Shown piece by piece: positions 18,177 through 27,044 of a stretch of 64,000 nt of DNA. Position 1 is the stretch's first letter. Each line of letters starts with the position of its first letter. The position numbers and the translations under genes were made by a program. The DNA comes from Pseudogracilibacillus auburnensis (GTDB lineage Bacteria; Bacillota; Bacilli; Bacillales; Amphibacillaceae). Location: NCBI RefSeq assembly GCF_003201975.1, contig NZ_QJJQ01000001.1, positions 434,001-498,000 on the forward strand, in the 5' to 3' direction. The notes under the pieces were generated by a model, which was not told where the DNA came from, did not search any database, and saw only the letters and a program-made list of their open reading frames with translations.

Positions 18177-18474
18177 ATGAGAGATCCAAAACTTGCTCTT
18201 GCAGGATTAAGAATTGAGTTAGAAAACACATTGATTAAATTAGTTGAAAAGAACAATCTCGATGGTCAACGACTTGGTCTAAGTAAAAATAACTAACATT
18301 TTATCAAAAAACAATATCATTACTATCGGTGAAAGATCATTGATATAGATATTACAGGTGTTTTAAATCGTGCCGTTCACAGCCAATTAGGTGAGTATAA
18401 CAGTGAAACTTTTGGCTGGGTTTTTGACGTGGATTGAAACTGTTAGACTCACTTGGAAAAAGTTAAGTGACTAG
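18177..18474 (+). pseudogene. Degenerate gene for an unknown helical protein
   Basis: Reads RDPKLALAGLRIELENTLIK and VEKNNLDGQRLG, then in changed frames SKNNIITIGERSLI, DITGVLNRAVHSQLGEYNSE, FGWVFDV and WKKLSD. The pieces are in the correct order for one protein but need at least two frame changes. I do not recognise the family. Confidence 0.5.
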
Positions 18475-18528
18475 ACAAATGAAAAGACGTTCAAAGACTT
18501 GAACGCCCTATTAAGAGTATTGAAGTTT

Positions 18529-18590
18529 GTTCATTTTTCAAAATACTGATGATGACAATGTCATGCTATTTTCCAGTGTGATACTTGCAC
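18529..18590 (-). pseudogene. C-terminal scrap of a GNAT acetyltransferase
   Basis: On the minus strand YHTGK-stop-HDIVIISILKNE corresponds to the end of the intact acetyltransferase at 20408 (YRTGKWHDIVIMGILKDE). The Trp codon has become TAG. Nothing upstream of this scrap is recognisable. Confidence 0.55.
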
Positions 18591-18622
18591 CAGTGATAAA
18601 TGTTCACGCCAATCAGATTAAT

Positions 18623-19051
18623 TCATGCTCGTCTTTTCGTAAATAAATGGAAGCATACTCCAAATGGATCCTTTACATATCCATAACCTTCTGTATAAAA
18701 ATCGCCTTTGTATTTTCTTAATATGCTTGAACCTTTTTCAATCATTCTGTCATAGATAGCTTTTGTTTCTTCCGCTGTATTAAAGGTGAGACAAATAGAA
18801 ACATTAGTCCCTTCTGTAATAGGAAGACCTTCTGTATCATCAGCCAGCATTATTTTAATATTCCCAAATTGTAGTACGGATTGGTCAATTCGATTGTAAT
18901 CATCTTTAGAAATACCTTTCTTTGCTTGTTCTGGTCTGTCTTTCACCCTTTGCATATAGACTGTTGTTGCATTAAAAATTTCTTCATAAAACAATCGTGC
19001 TTCTTCTGCATCGGTTGTTATTAAAAAATAGGGCGATACTTCAAACTCCAT
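18623..19051 (-). CDS. VOC-family (glyoxalase/PhnB-like) protein
   Basis: 142 residues of the vicinal-oxygen-chelate fold in PhnB style: SPYFLITTDAEEARLFYEEIF at the start and GYVKDPFGVCFHLFTK at the end. Members include bleomycin-type drug binders and metal-dependent isomerases; the substrate cannot be told. Divergent to the YafY-type regulator at 19135 with a shared operator at 19100, so regulator and target form one cassette. Confidence 0.8.
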   Translation of the reverse strand: MEFEVSPYFLITTDAEEARLFYEEIFNATTVYMQRVKDRPEQAKKGISKDDYNRIDQSVLQFGNIKIMLADDTEGLPITEGTNVSICLTFNTAEETKAIYDRMIEKGSSILRKYKGDFYTEGYGYVKDPFGVCFHLFTKRRA

Positions 19052-19099
19052 TATAAATCCTCCTTATCATTTTGATATAATACAAGTATAAAATTAAAT

Positions 19100-19118
19100 G
19101 GTGCCACTTTACGGCACC
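19100..19118. promoter_or_regulatory. Inverted repeat between VOC gene and YafY-type regulator
   Basis: GGTGCCACTTTACGGCACC: perfect 6-base arms with a 7-base centre in the 83-base divergent intergenic region. It lies close to the start of the regulator gene; it is likely the regulator's operator for both genes. Confidence 0.5.
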
Positions 19119-19134
19119 TTAAGGAGAATATTGT

Positions 19135-20073
19135 ATGAAAAAATCAATGCGTTTATATCATATGATTCACTTTGTCAATACAAAGACCTTCTTCAACCTC
19201 TCTGATTTGATGGAGAAATTTAATATTTCAAGGAGAACAGCATTACGAGATATTCAAGAAATGGAAATACTTGGCGTTCCCATATATAGTGAAGCTGGAA
19301 AACACGGCGGATATCGAATCATCCGAGAAAGAAATTTAACAAAAATTGATTTAACGAATGAGGAAAGTAACGCTCTGATATTTGCCTTAACCAGCATTTC
19401 GAATATGAATTCTCTGCCATTCAGCACTACTTATGAAGATATTTTTCATAAAATATACACCAATTCTACTACTGAACAGAGGGATAGCATTGATTTCTTT
19501 AAAAATAAAGTGAAGTACCATCATATCCATGTAAATAAGAGTGAGTTTGATGTAACTCCTTTTATTCAAGTTATGGCTAAAAAGAAATGGCTGCATATTA
19601 TTTATGCTGATACAAAAATGAACGGACTTTATTTTATCATTGGCTTTCTTTTTAAAAATGGACTTTGGTATATGGTTATTATAAATGAATCGATGAACTG
19701 TACCAAGATTCTAAATGCAGAAAAAATTAATGGACTTCAAGAAATAACTGAAATGAAGGAAATACCAAAGATAACGATGGATAACTTTCAAAAGTATATG
19801 TTTCGTCCTGATAATAAAATCAAAATAGAAATTCATTGTCAGGAGAGAGGTCTCAATATGCTAAAGAATCATCTTTGGGATAGCGTAACGATTTCCCGAA
19901 TAAGCGATAATATGTATCTCTTTGAAACGTATGTGAATGAAAAGGATTTGAATTTTATTTCCTCTTTACTAAGTAAAATGGGTAAACATATTAAAGTAGT
20001 CTCCCCAGCGCCTTTAATACAGAAAATAACCAACGAGTTAGAGGAAGTCTTAGCAATGTATCAGAATAGCTAG
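19135..20073 (+). CDS. YafY-type helix-turn-helix/WYL-like regulator
   Basis: 312 residues. N-terminal HTH_11 domain (FNLSDLMEKFNISRRTALRDIQEME, GYRIIRER) as in DeoR/YafY proteins, followed by a long ligand-binding region with WYL-like spacing and a C-terminal helical tail (QKITNELEEVLAMY). Ribosome-binding site AAGGAG. It probably controls the divergent VOC gene in response to a small molecule. Confidence 0.8.
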   Translation: MKKSMRLYHMIHFVNTKTFFNLSDLMEKFNISRRTALRDIQEMEILGVPIYSEAGKHGGYRIIRERNLTKIDLTNEESNALIFALTSISNMNSLPFSTTYEDIFHKIYTNSTTEQRDSIDFFKNKVKYHHIHVNKSEFDVTPFIQVMAKKKWLHIIYADTKMNGLYFIIGFLFKNGLWYMVIINESMNCTKILNAEKINGLQEITEMKEIPKITMDNFQKYMFRPDNKIKIEIHCQERGLNMLKNHLWDSVTISRISDNMYLFETYVNEKDLNFISSLLSKMGKHIKVVSPAPLIQKITNELEEVLAMYQNS

Positions 20074-20145
20074 GACTTCTAATTTAAAGGTATGATCACT
20101 TTTTAAATGCAATGTAATTGTGATTAATAGATGAAAAATCTACAA

Positions 20146-20186
20146 AGAGCCAATAATATGAGTTGAAATCTCATATTATTGGCTCT
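20146..20186. terminator. Bidirectional hairpin terminator
   Basis: AGAGCCAATAATATGAG (20146-20162) pairs perfectly with CTCATATTATTGGCTCT (20170-20186). It lies between the convergent YafY-type and KTR-domain genes and includes the stop codon of the latter. The T tract is weak. Confidence 0.6.
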
Positions 20187-20397
20187 GCGTCTTAGCGTCT
20201 GGCTCTTTAACTAAAGTGATCTTATATTTATTTATATTGACTAAACTTTCTTGTTTACATTTAGGACAGTAAAGGGGAAAGTTAATTAATACCGTATCTA
20301 CACATACCTTAGTACGTGTCTTTGATTTACAAATAGGGCAGAATATCCATTTGCTTTTTTCATTCATATAATCAACATAATCCTTTCCTGAATACAT
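20176..20397 (-). CDS. Cysteine-rich KTR-domain protein
   Basis: 73 residues forming a zinc ribbon: FCPICKSKTRTKV and YCPKCKQESLVNI give two CxxC knuckles, and KTRTK is the family's name motif. These small proteins are common in Tn916-like conjugative elements and resistance cassettes; role unknown, perhaps nucleic-acid binding. It follows the acetyltransferase by 10 bases. An internal Met at residue 12 (MNEKSKWIFCP) is an equally plausible start. Confidence 0.75.
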   Translation of the reverse strand: MYSGKDYVDYMNEKSKWIFCPICKSKTRTKVCVDTVLINFPLYCPKCKQESLVNINKYKITLVKEPDAKTQSQ

Positions 20398-20407
20398 CTT
20401 TATGAAT

Positions 20408-20947
20408 TCATTTCACAAAATGTTGGTTATATTCATCTTTCAAAATGCCCATAATGACAATATCATGCCATTTTCCCGTACGATAAAGTGCTTGTCGAAA
20501 TTTCCCCTCATGTATAAATCCCATTTTTTCATAAAGTTTTATTGCTCTTTCATTAAAAGAAAACACTTGTAAATATACTCGATGTAAATTTAATTCATTA
20601 AATGCAAAATCAAGTATTAAAGAAATAGCTGCTGTTCCAATACCTTTTCCCCACATATCTTTTACACCAATATCAATTATACATTCAGCAGAACGATTTT
20701 TATAATCTATATTAATTAGAGAAACAATACCGACAGTTTGTTCAGTTTCTTTATATTCAATTAGATAACCTTTAGCAGTAGACTGAGAAACAATTGCAGA
20801 AATATATTGTTCCGTTTCTTCTAAAGTGTATATGTCAAGTTGAGGACTAGTAGTTTCCATGACTTCTATATCGTTACGCCAATCATGATAAGTTGTATAA
20901 TCATTAGCAGATAATTTCCGTAATTTAATAATTTTATTTTCAAACAT
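20408..20947 (-). CDS. GNAT-family N-acetyltransferase (RimJ/RimL type)
   Basis: 179 residues. The acetyl-CoA site is seen in IIDIGVKDMWGKGIGTAAIS, with the fold's characteristic RVYLQVFSFNERAIKLYEKMGF near the end. The N-terminus LRKLSANDYTTYHDWRNDIEVM is typical of the RimJ-like group that modifies protein N-termini or antibiotics. Second gene of a likely operon TetR - GNAT - KTR, so it may be an inducible drug-modifying enzyme; that is inferred. Confidence 0.85.
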   Translation of the reverse strand: MFENKIIKLRKLSANDYTTYHDWRNDIEVMETTSPQLDIYTLEETEQYISAIVSQSTAKGYLIEYKETEQTVGIVSLINIDYKNRSAECIIDIGVKDMWGKGIGTAAISLILDFAFNELNLHRVYLQVFSFNERAIKLYEKMGFIHEGKFRQALYRTGKWHDIVIMGILKDEYNQHFVK

Positions 20948-20959
20948 TCATATCTCTCC

Positions 20960-21556
20960 TTAAGTTAAAATATTTTCAATCATTTTATTCACTAAATTAA
21001 GTATATCTGAAAGGTTGTTGCTAGAAGAATATTGATAATATTGATGTAGCATAACTCCATCAATCATAGAAATAAGCAATTCACAAAAAGAACTTACATC
21101 AATGTGCTTTTGAAATTCACCTTTTTCAATCCCGATATTAATAAATTGTTGAATATTATGTGATAGCCTTTCATGCCTTTCTCGTAAATATGGAACTTCT
21201 TCAATATTATGAGCAAGAAAAAACTCTGACTTGGCACGAACTAAATTAATTTCTTTATCTTGAATGGAAAGAACTATTTCAGAAATCCAGTCGTTTAATT
21301 GAGGCAGTAAAGGCTCCTTTATATTGGGAGCTAATAATTGATTGACTTGTAATGAATCATCATATTTTAATGCAGCTATAAAAACAGAATCAATATTTTC
21401 AAAATGTGCATATAATCCACCTCTCGATACTTTAGCTTCATTCATAATATCTTTCATTGAAGTGTTAGAATATCCTTTTCTAGAGAAGACATTTATAGCA
21501 GATTTTGCTATATTACTTCTTCGAGTTACTAAATATTCTTTACTTACCTGTGGCAT
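20960..21556 (-). CDS. TetR/AcrR-family repressor
   Basis: 198 residues. The N-terminal helix-turn-helix is clear (RSNIAKSAINVFSRKGYSNT, then MKDIMNEAKVSRGGLYAHFEN); the C-terminal domain is the ligand pocket. It heads a three-gene minus-strand unit with the acetyltransferase and KTR protein. Autoregulation is likely through the 42-bp palindrome at 21567-21608 just upstream of its start. Confidence 0.9.
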   Translation of the reverse strand: MPQVSKEYLVTRRSNIAKSAINVFSRKGYSNTSMKDIMNEAKVSRGGLYAHFENIDSVFIAALKYDDSLQVNQLLAPNIKEPLLPQLNDWISEIVLSIQDKEINLVRAKSEFFLAHNIEEVPYLRERHERLSHNIQQFINIGIEKGEFQKHIDVSSFCELLISMIDGVMLHQYYQYSSSNNLSDILNLVNKMIENILT

Positions 21557-21566
21557 GGATAATCTC

Positions 21567-21608
21567 CTCTACACTAAAATAGACACATGTGTCTATTTTA
21601 GTGTAGAG
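21567..21608 (-). promoter_or_regulatory. 42-bp perfect palindrome, TetR operator
   Basis: A perfect 42-bp palindrome centred between 21587 and 21588; each half reads outward TGTGTCTATTTTAGTGTAGAG minus the last base pairings listed by position. It begins 11 bases upstream of the repressor start codon. Its length could hold two overlapping TetR dimers. Confidence 0.7.
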
Positions 21609-21829
21609 TTATAAATTCAATTTGTCAATATTTTACTTAACAATCTTCCAAATATCTTCGTTCTTTTCCAAAACCAAATCAAACTGTAAAACTTGTGTTG
21701 CCTTTGTCTGTTTGTCGATATATTTCACAGTCAACATAATTATCACTGGCCTTATGACTGTGCTGTGTATGTTATGATACTTTAAACTATAGGGAAGGTT
21801 CCCTCAATAAGGAATTAAGGAGAGAAATT

Positions 21830-22130
21830 ATGAAGATCCCTAGAAACTTTAGAAATTGCTTTCCTGATAAGAAAGTTTACATATCTGCTAACCATAATTA
21901 GGCATTTGCAGCATGGGAACTGTACAAATTAGCAGGGAAGGTTAAAAACAATGCAACATTAATTCATGTAGATGCCCATTTAGATGATGTTTGGGATGGG
22001 TTAGAAATTGAAGGTTGATTGATATTGAAAAATGCGAAGATATTTTTGACGTCGCTGGTAAAATGAAAATAGTTACTTTATATGGCCTACAGTTGGAGCT
22101 GGACGTATTAAACAATAGAAAGGATTGGAA
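21830..22130 (+). pseudogene. UPF0489-family gene remnant
   Basis: MKIPRNFRNCFPDKKVYISA, then NHN-stop-AFAAWELYKLAGK, then NNATLIHVDAHLDDVWDG: the VDAHLD motif and layout fit UPF0489. There is a nonsense TAG near 21900, then a frame change near 22015 before DIEKCEDIFDVAGKM. It ends without a proper C-terminus where the TcpC-like scrap begins. The stretch 21609-21829 holds nothing that I recognise. Confidence 0.6.
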
Positions 22131-22133
22131 CAA

Positions 22134-22306
22134 ATGAAAAGCTTTTTTAAGAAAAAAGAAAAACAAACGCTAGAAACAAAATCTAAAAAACCGAAAGTAA
22201 GGGATGTTGGAACACGCAAAAAATTAGTGATAGTTTATGGATACTATTGACTAGCATTCTTACCTTCGGGATCTATAAAATTAGTGAATATAGAAATATG
22301 CCGTAG
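22134..22306 (+). pseudogene. N-terminal scrap of a TcpC/Tn916-orf13-like conjugation protein
   Basis: MKSFFKKKEKQTLETKSKKP, then VRDVGTRKKLVI and, in a second frame, LWILLTSILTFGIYK. This is the cytosolic tail plus the single membrane helix of the conjugation protein TcpC of Tn916-like elements. Only about 55 residues remain, in two frames, and the large extracytoplasmic domain is gone. Confidence 0.55.
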
Positions 22307-22389
22307 GTTCAAAAGATCTCTCATTTTAATATCTAATTTTAAAATGGCAATTATTATTGAGCACTTTCATATGTTAATCAAATTGTCAT

Positions 22390-22881
22390 TTACTCACTAG
22401 CTTGATTGCCCATGGATATAGATAGCCTATTCCACATATTAATCTGATTAATAATCATCACTAAATCTACATATTCTTTTTCATCATAATGCTCTCTTAC
22501 TTGGTCATACAACTCATCACTAACGCCTTTTTCCGAAATTAAAGTCATATTTTCCGCTAAATGTAGTGCCACTTTCTCTTTTGGGCTATAAATATCACTT
22601 ACATTCCATGTTTTTAATTGATCAAGCTGGTCATTTGTTACTTTTAACTTTTTTGCCCCTTTTGTATGCATGTTTATACAATAGGAGCAACCATTAATTT
22701 GCGATACTCTTAACTTGATTAGTTCCGCTAATTTTTTATCAATGACTAATTTTCCAACATATCGCTCCAACCCCATTACTTTTTCTAAAGCATTTGGTGC
22801 CACTTTGAAATAGTTAATTCTATTTTTCATATTCATAAACCCTGCTGCCTTTACAATACCTTTATTAACGAGCTTGCTCAT
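22390..22881 (-). CDS. AhpD/carboxymuconolactone-decarboxylase-like protein
   Basis: 163 residues starting at ATG 22881 after AAGGAGAGATAGC. The AhpD-type redox motif CSYCINMHTKGA, preceded by ELIKLRVSQING, marks the alkylhydroperoxidase core, which uses the CxxC pair and a nearby His for peroxide reduction. The C-terminal VMIINQINMWNRLSISMGNQ fits the YdfG/YkuT-like group. Single gene. The 300 bases downstream (22900-23205) contain only a short decayed reading, NRLIKTMNHVGHGYSFEALR, near 23050-23130. Confidence 0.8.
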   Translation of the reverse strand: MSKLVNKGIVKAAGFMNMKNRINYFKVAPNALEKVMGLERYVGKLVIDKKLAELIKLRVSQINGCSYCINMHTKGAKKLKVTNDQLDQLKTWNVSDIYSPKEKVALHLAENMTLISEKGVSDELYDQVREHYDEKEYVDLVMIINQINMWNRLSISMGNQASE

Positions 22882-23209
22882 GCTATCTCTCCTTTTCATA
22901 TAATTTTAAACTATTTTATTGATTAAGCCGCTGTAGCAAATTTGAAGAAATCGTATCCATCAATGATAATCTAAGTAAAAATTGCCATAATCACAATAAT
23001 CAAGAAAGAATAATACAAGGACTTTACTTAGCGAAGGTTGTTTAGAGTGCCACACTTCTAAGTGCCTCAAAAGAATATCCATGACCAACATGGTTCATTG
23101 TTTTAATTAAGCGATTTAGGGCTTCGTCTAGGATTTTAAATTTGGAAGATTGAGTATTTTAGTTAACATTTCCTATTTCCTTTCTATCCATGATCAATAG
23201 GATGTTTAA

Positions 23210-23974
23210 TTAGAAATTGGATTTTTTAAATTTCCTAATTCCTAAAGAGCAGGAAATAAGTATCCACAACATAAGAATTAGTACTGCATAAATCAGTGAA
23301 CTACTAATTGAATTTGTATTTATTTCTGAAAACATATGAAGAGATTTTTCTGGAAAAATTGATAAAGTAACATCTGAAAAATTAGCTGGGAACATTTTAA
23401 TGAGTGCAGGTAAAAACATTACACCTAATGCATAGGTTATTCCACCAGAAGCTGATTTCATATAAAATGCACCCGCCGCACTTAGTAAACTGTAGAATAT
23501 TGGCATGATAATAATCCCAATGAGTTTTATGAATAATGTTTGTTCAAAGAGAGGTAACCTATCCAGGTTGTATATCGATAAAACAAATTGATTTATTGCG
23601 AAAATGAAGCATGTTAAAGTTATACTTACTAGAAAAGATAGTATTGCAATAAACAAAATCTTGGACATAAAGTATTTTCGACGTAAAGGTGTAATTGCTA
23701 AAGATGTATGAATCGCCCCTGTCGTAAATTCCTTGGAGATTAAATTGGCTGTAAAAATGATTAACATGATAGCTGTTACATCTATTCCGAGTAATGTAAT
23801 ATCAAGAACCTCAATACTGGATAGCTCCGTTAATTTTTTTCCTTGGGTGATGTCGATGGTGAATAAGAATGTTATACCAAATAAGATACTAAGTAAAAAT
23901 GTGGCAATCAAAAAATTTCTGTACCCTGATAGGTAGGTAATTTTTTTGAAGTCTGTTTTAATTAAATGCATCAT
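23210..23974 (-). CDS. ABC-2 type transporter permease
   Basis: 254 residues with six membrane segments; TNLISKEFTTGAIHTSLAITPLRRKYFMSK is the conserved ABC-2 loop after the second helix. It overlaps the ATPase gene by four bases (ATGA) and is the last gene of a MerR - ATPase - permease operon. Such exporters often give resistance to peptides or other drugs; substrate unknown. Confidence 0.85.
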   Translation of the reverse strand: MMHLIKTDFKKITYLSGYRNFLIATFLLSILFGITFLFTIDITQGKKLTELSSIEVLDITLLGIDVTAIMLIIFTANLISKEFTTGAIHTSLAITPLRRKYFMSKILFIAILSFLVSITLTCFIFAINQFVLSIYNLDRLPLFEQTLFIKLIGIIIMPIFYSLLSAAGAFYMKSASGGITYALGVMFLPALIKMFPANFSDVTLSIFPEKSLHMFSEINTNSISSSLIYAVLILMLWILISCSLGIRKFKKSNF

Positions 23975-24885
23975 TTATTTTCAACTCCTTGTGAAACATA
24001 ATCCACTTTCCCGTAGGTGATTTCAGTAAATAACTCCTCTAACGTTGGTTGTACTTCTTTAAGTTCATAAACGACTATATGATGATCATAAGCTAACTGG
24101 CCACCCTCTCTTGCCTCTATGTTTCGAACTTCTAATCCTTGATTAAGTTGCTGAACCATTGCCTGATTTTCTGTTAAAACTCTTGACATTTTATCTATAT
24201 TATTAGTTTTAACGTAGATATACGAACTAAGGCTCTTTTTGTTCATTTCTTCCATTGTCATATCCGCGAGTAGTTTCCCTTGTCCAATAATGATAATCCG
24301 GTCAGCAACGGCTTGTATTTCACTCATTAAGTGACTTGATACGATAACCGCCTTTCCCTCTGCCGCAAGTTGATTAAATAGTTTCCGAAGCCATTTAATG
24401 CCATCCACATCCAGCCCATTAAATGGCTCATCTAAAATAACAGTTTCTGGGTTGCCCATTAAGGCGGTCGCAATACCTAGTCGTTGTTTCATGCCAAGGG
24501 AATAATCTTTTATCTTTTTGTTTTGAGCCATTTCTAACCCAGTAATTTTCAGCATTTTATCTACCCTACTTTTATTAATATTGGCAGCTGTTGAAATTAA
24601 GGACAGATGTTGTCGTGCTGTAAGATTGTTATCTACCGCAGAAGGATCAATTAATGTTCCGATTTTTGCAGTCGGTTTAAGAAGATCGCTATATTTTTTT
24701 TCACCCACTGTAACATTTCCAAAGGTTGGATGAACGAGGGAGATAATCATTTTCATGGTTGTAGATTTACCAGAGCCATTAGGTCCTAATAAACCAGTAA
24801 CTACACCAGGCTTAAGGGTTAGACTTAGTTGATTTACAACAGTTTTATCCCCATATTTCTTTGTTAAATTATCTAATTTAATCAT
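23971..24885 (-). CDS. ABC transporter ATP-binding protein
   Basis: 304 residues. Walker A GLLGPNGSGKSTT, Q-loop region, signature DYSLGMKQRLGIA, Walker B TVILDEPFNGLD and the switch His in SSHLMSEI are intact. The C-terminal extension of about 85 residues is as in BcrA/CcmA-type drug exporters. Starts 6 bases after the MerR stop codon and pairs with the permease at 23210. Confidence 0.92.
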   Translation of the reverse strand: MIKLDNLTKKYGDKTVVNQLSLTLKPGVVTGLLGPNGSGKSTTMKMIISLVHPTFGNVTVGEKKYSDLLKPTAKIGTLIDPSAVDNNLTARQHLSLISTAANINKSRVDKMLKITGLEMAQNKKIKDYSLGMKQRLGIATALMGNPETVILDEPFNGLDVDGIKWLRKLFNQLAAEGKAVIVSSHLMSEIQAVADRIIIIGQGKLLADMTMEEMNKKSLSSYIYVKTNNIDKMSRVLTENQAMVQQLNQGLEVRNIEAREGGQLAYDHHIVVYELKEVQPTLEELFTEITYGKVDYVSQGVENK

Positions 24886-24891
24886 TATGCA

Positions 24892-25653
24892 TCACCTTTT
24901 TTTACAATAATAGTTATGTGTACCTTCTATAAAATCGTTACAAAAGTTATATAAAAATATGTCTTCCTCGGGCCACTGATGACTTTGTTCAAGTCCTTTT
25001 TCAAAAGCCGCAATCATTTCAGGATCATTGCCTGTGGCATTTTTAACAAATTCATCCCATTTCTTGCCAAACTGATAACCTATGTCACTTTGATAAGGCG
25101 TGTTATTTAGCTTATAAGATGTTGCTTCTAAAATTAGCTGTTTCCACTGCCAATAAAATTCAATTACGTCATTGTAATTTGGATATTTTTCCTCAAATTT
25201 TTCACTTGTCTTTTGATCAAATTCAATATTGGTATAATCTAAGATGGATTGTTTATTCAAGCCAAGTGCAATCTTCATCATTGGTTCTAAGTCATAATTT
25301 TTGTCGGTATCGAGTGTTGCTACGATAGCTTCGATAATGGCTATATTCATTTTTATTTCCATTTCTTTTTGAAATAGGATCTCAGATTGTTTTTTTAAAA
25401 TCTCTTTAATTTCAGATAAGTTTTTAGTATTCACAAGGTATTTTTTAATATCCTTAAGTGAGACACCCAGTTTTTTATAAAATAAGATTTGCTGAAGTGT
25501 TAATAAATCTGCTTGAGTATAATACCTTAAGTTTCTACTTTCATCTCGTTTTGCTTTAAGTAAATTAATTTTATCGTAATATTGAATCGTTCTAATTGTA
25601 GTTCCCGATAATACAGCCAACTCCCCCACCGAATATAACCTTTTTTCATTCAT
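24892..25653 (-). CDS. MerR-family regulator with TipAS-like effector domain
   Basis: 253 residues: winged helix (YSVGELAVLSGTTIRTIQYYD), coiled coil to about 115, then a TipAS-type ligand domain with EMIAAFEKGLEQSHQ and FCNDFIEGTHNYY. TipAS domains bind cationic thiopeptide-like drugs. As first gene of the operon with an ABC exporter it likely activates the operon from the operator at 25681. Confidence 0.88.
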   Translation of the reverse strand: MNEKRLYSVGELAVLSGTTIRTIQYYDKINLLKAKRDESRNLRYYTQADLLTLQQILFYKKLGVSLKDIKKYLVNTKNLSEIKEILKKQSEILFQKEMEIKMNIAIIEAIVATLDTDKNYDLEPMMKIALGLNKQSILDYTNIEFDQKTSEKFEEKYPNYNDVIEFYWQWKQLILEATSYKLNNTPYQSDIGYQFGKKWDEFVKNATGNDPEMIAAFEKGLEQSHQWPEEDIFLYNFCNDFIEGTHNYYCKKR

Positions 25654-25680
25654 TCCAAGTCCTCCTAAATTAATTAAATC

Positions 25681-25697
25681 ATGTTACGTTACGTCAT
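25681..25697 (-). promoter_or_regulatory. MerR-type operator for the ABC operon
   Basis: ATGTTACGTTACGTCAT, with a central ACGTNACGT core, lies between TTGCAT and TTTAAT on the minus strand with a 19-base spacer. It aligns base by base with the promoter at 14331-14347. Confidence 0.5.
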
Positions 25698-25772
25698 ATG
25701 CAAGTGTTATAAAAGAATTTAAATATAAATTATCCTTAATATCTACGAAGTTATTAAACTCGATTATGTAAA

Positions 25773-25808
25773 TCAAATGACCACCTGACTAAGCAGGTGG
25801 TCATTTGA
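25773..25808. terminator. Perfect 15-bp hairpin
   Basis: TCAAATGACCACCTG (25773-25787) pairs with CAGGTGGTCATTTGA (25794-25808). No strong T tract, so its terminator role is uncertain. Confidence 0.45.
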
Positions 25809-25953
25809 TTGGATATTTTGTACTATTATACTAAAAAAATTCAGACTTTTAAAATAGATTAATAAGCTGTAATTTTAATTTTGTAGGCGAAGTATGAAAC
25901 ATCATTCTATAAACATACGTTAGTTTTTATCGTTCTCCACACGATTATGTTTT

Positions 25954-26229
25954 ATGAATTGCTTTTATTATTCGTTTTTATCACCAGATGAAAAAATACA
26001 AGCACGTGATCAATTTCATCAGTTGATTGCAAAAAATCTAGACGGGAAATTTCATGCTTTACAAATTAGTGCTGCAAGAAGCATCCGAACAGTGCAGGAA
26101 CATAGTAAAGCAGTTTACAAGACATTGCGTATGATGCATCGATGACCAGACAAAAGAGCTTGTTTCGATGATTGGTGAACATCAAGTCGATTATTGCTTT
26201 TTCATCGGTTTTAAGCTTTTAAATAAATG
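25954..26229 (+). pseudogene. Conjugation ATPase (VirB4-like) scrap
   Basis: SPDEKIQARDQFHQLIAKNL, then FHALQISAARSIRTVQEHSK, then in another frame DQTKELVSMIGEHQVDYCFF and IGFKLL. The phrase order resembles the N-terminal region of VirB4-type ATPases of Tn916-like elements, where it precedes the ATPase core. Broken by frame changes near 26140 and truncated on both sides. From 26230 to 26570 I see no gene. Confidence 0.4.
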
Positions 26230-26573
26230 AAGAAGAGGTCAAATTTTACAGTAAGAGCTTATATTAGAAAAGGATTCTAACTGGATGATTGTTAAATAAG
26301 TGAAAAGAAATGAAAGTCCATGCGCTTTAATATCTGTCAAAACAGGTACTTGCAGGATTGCGCGCGAACTGTTATTTATGACAAAGTATGTAGATACCCT
26401 GAAAGTTGTTATAATGTTCAGACTATTCAAGAGAAGAAAAAGACGTTGACAAAGAACGAAGAAAAGAGTAAACTATAAATCTTAATAAAAATTTACGCAC
26501 CTATTTAAATTGTAACATGAATAGGGATTAAAGTCAATAGTTTTTGGGGGATTTTAAAGGAGGTAATGGGTAT

Positions 26574-27044
26574 ATGTTTTTAGCTGAAATATTTCATTCC
26601 CTAGATTCCGTGACGTTGGAAAAATATACGGATGAAATAATAAAGATAAATCAAAAAGCAAAAGAATTTGGGCTTGTGTTAACTCGGGATGAAATAAAAA
26701 ATATCATTGTTTCTAGAAATCAAGTACTCCATAGCTATGGTCGAGTAGAGTTAAGTGTTGAAGTAACAAAAGAGTTAGCCGAGGTTTTTTGTACCTCTCC
26801 CTATGTTGATGATAAGAATTATGTATCTACTCTATATGAGTTGCAAGAGATATTTTACTACTTAAAAAATGAGACGGAAGATATGATTGGCGATTTTCAA
26901 TTGATTGGCATGATGAAGGATTACTTTGATGATATTTGCAGCGGTTCTTTGGAACTTTTAAAGAGTAAGCTTGAAGAATTTGCGGAACGGTTTAGAAGTG
27001 ATACTCCATTTAGGAAGTCTTTTTTTGAAAGGGATGAACGATAG
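26574..27044 (+). CDS. DUF6323-family protein
   Basis: 156 residues, ATG 26574 after AAAGGAGGT; an in-frame upstream start at 26544 overlaps that site and is rejected. Mostly helical, acidic, no signal peptide or membrane helix. Segments such as FGLVLTRDEIKNIIVSRNQV, GRVELSVEVTKELAEVFCTS and TLYELQEIFYYLKNETED fit the DUF6323 family of Firmicutes. The downstream gene overlaps by one base (TAGTG), so the two are translated together. Function unknown. Confidence 0.65.
   Translation: MFLAEIFHSLDSVTLEKYTDEIIKINQKAKEFGLVLTRDEIKNIIVSRNQVLHSYGRVELSVEVTKELAEVFCTSPYVDDKNYVSTLYELQEIFYYLKNETEDMIGDFQLIGMMKDYFDDICSGSLELLKSKLEEFAERFRSDTPFRKSFFERDER

Noticed and set aside
15339-18474. Frameshifts as general sequencing errors
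   Set aside because: Long genes such as copA, the transposase and DUF6179 are intact, and broken genes also carry nonsense changes and deletions, so true decay is more likely, though single cases remain open.
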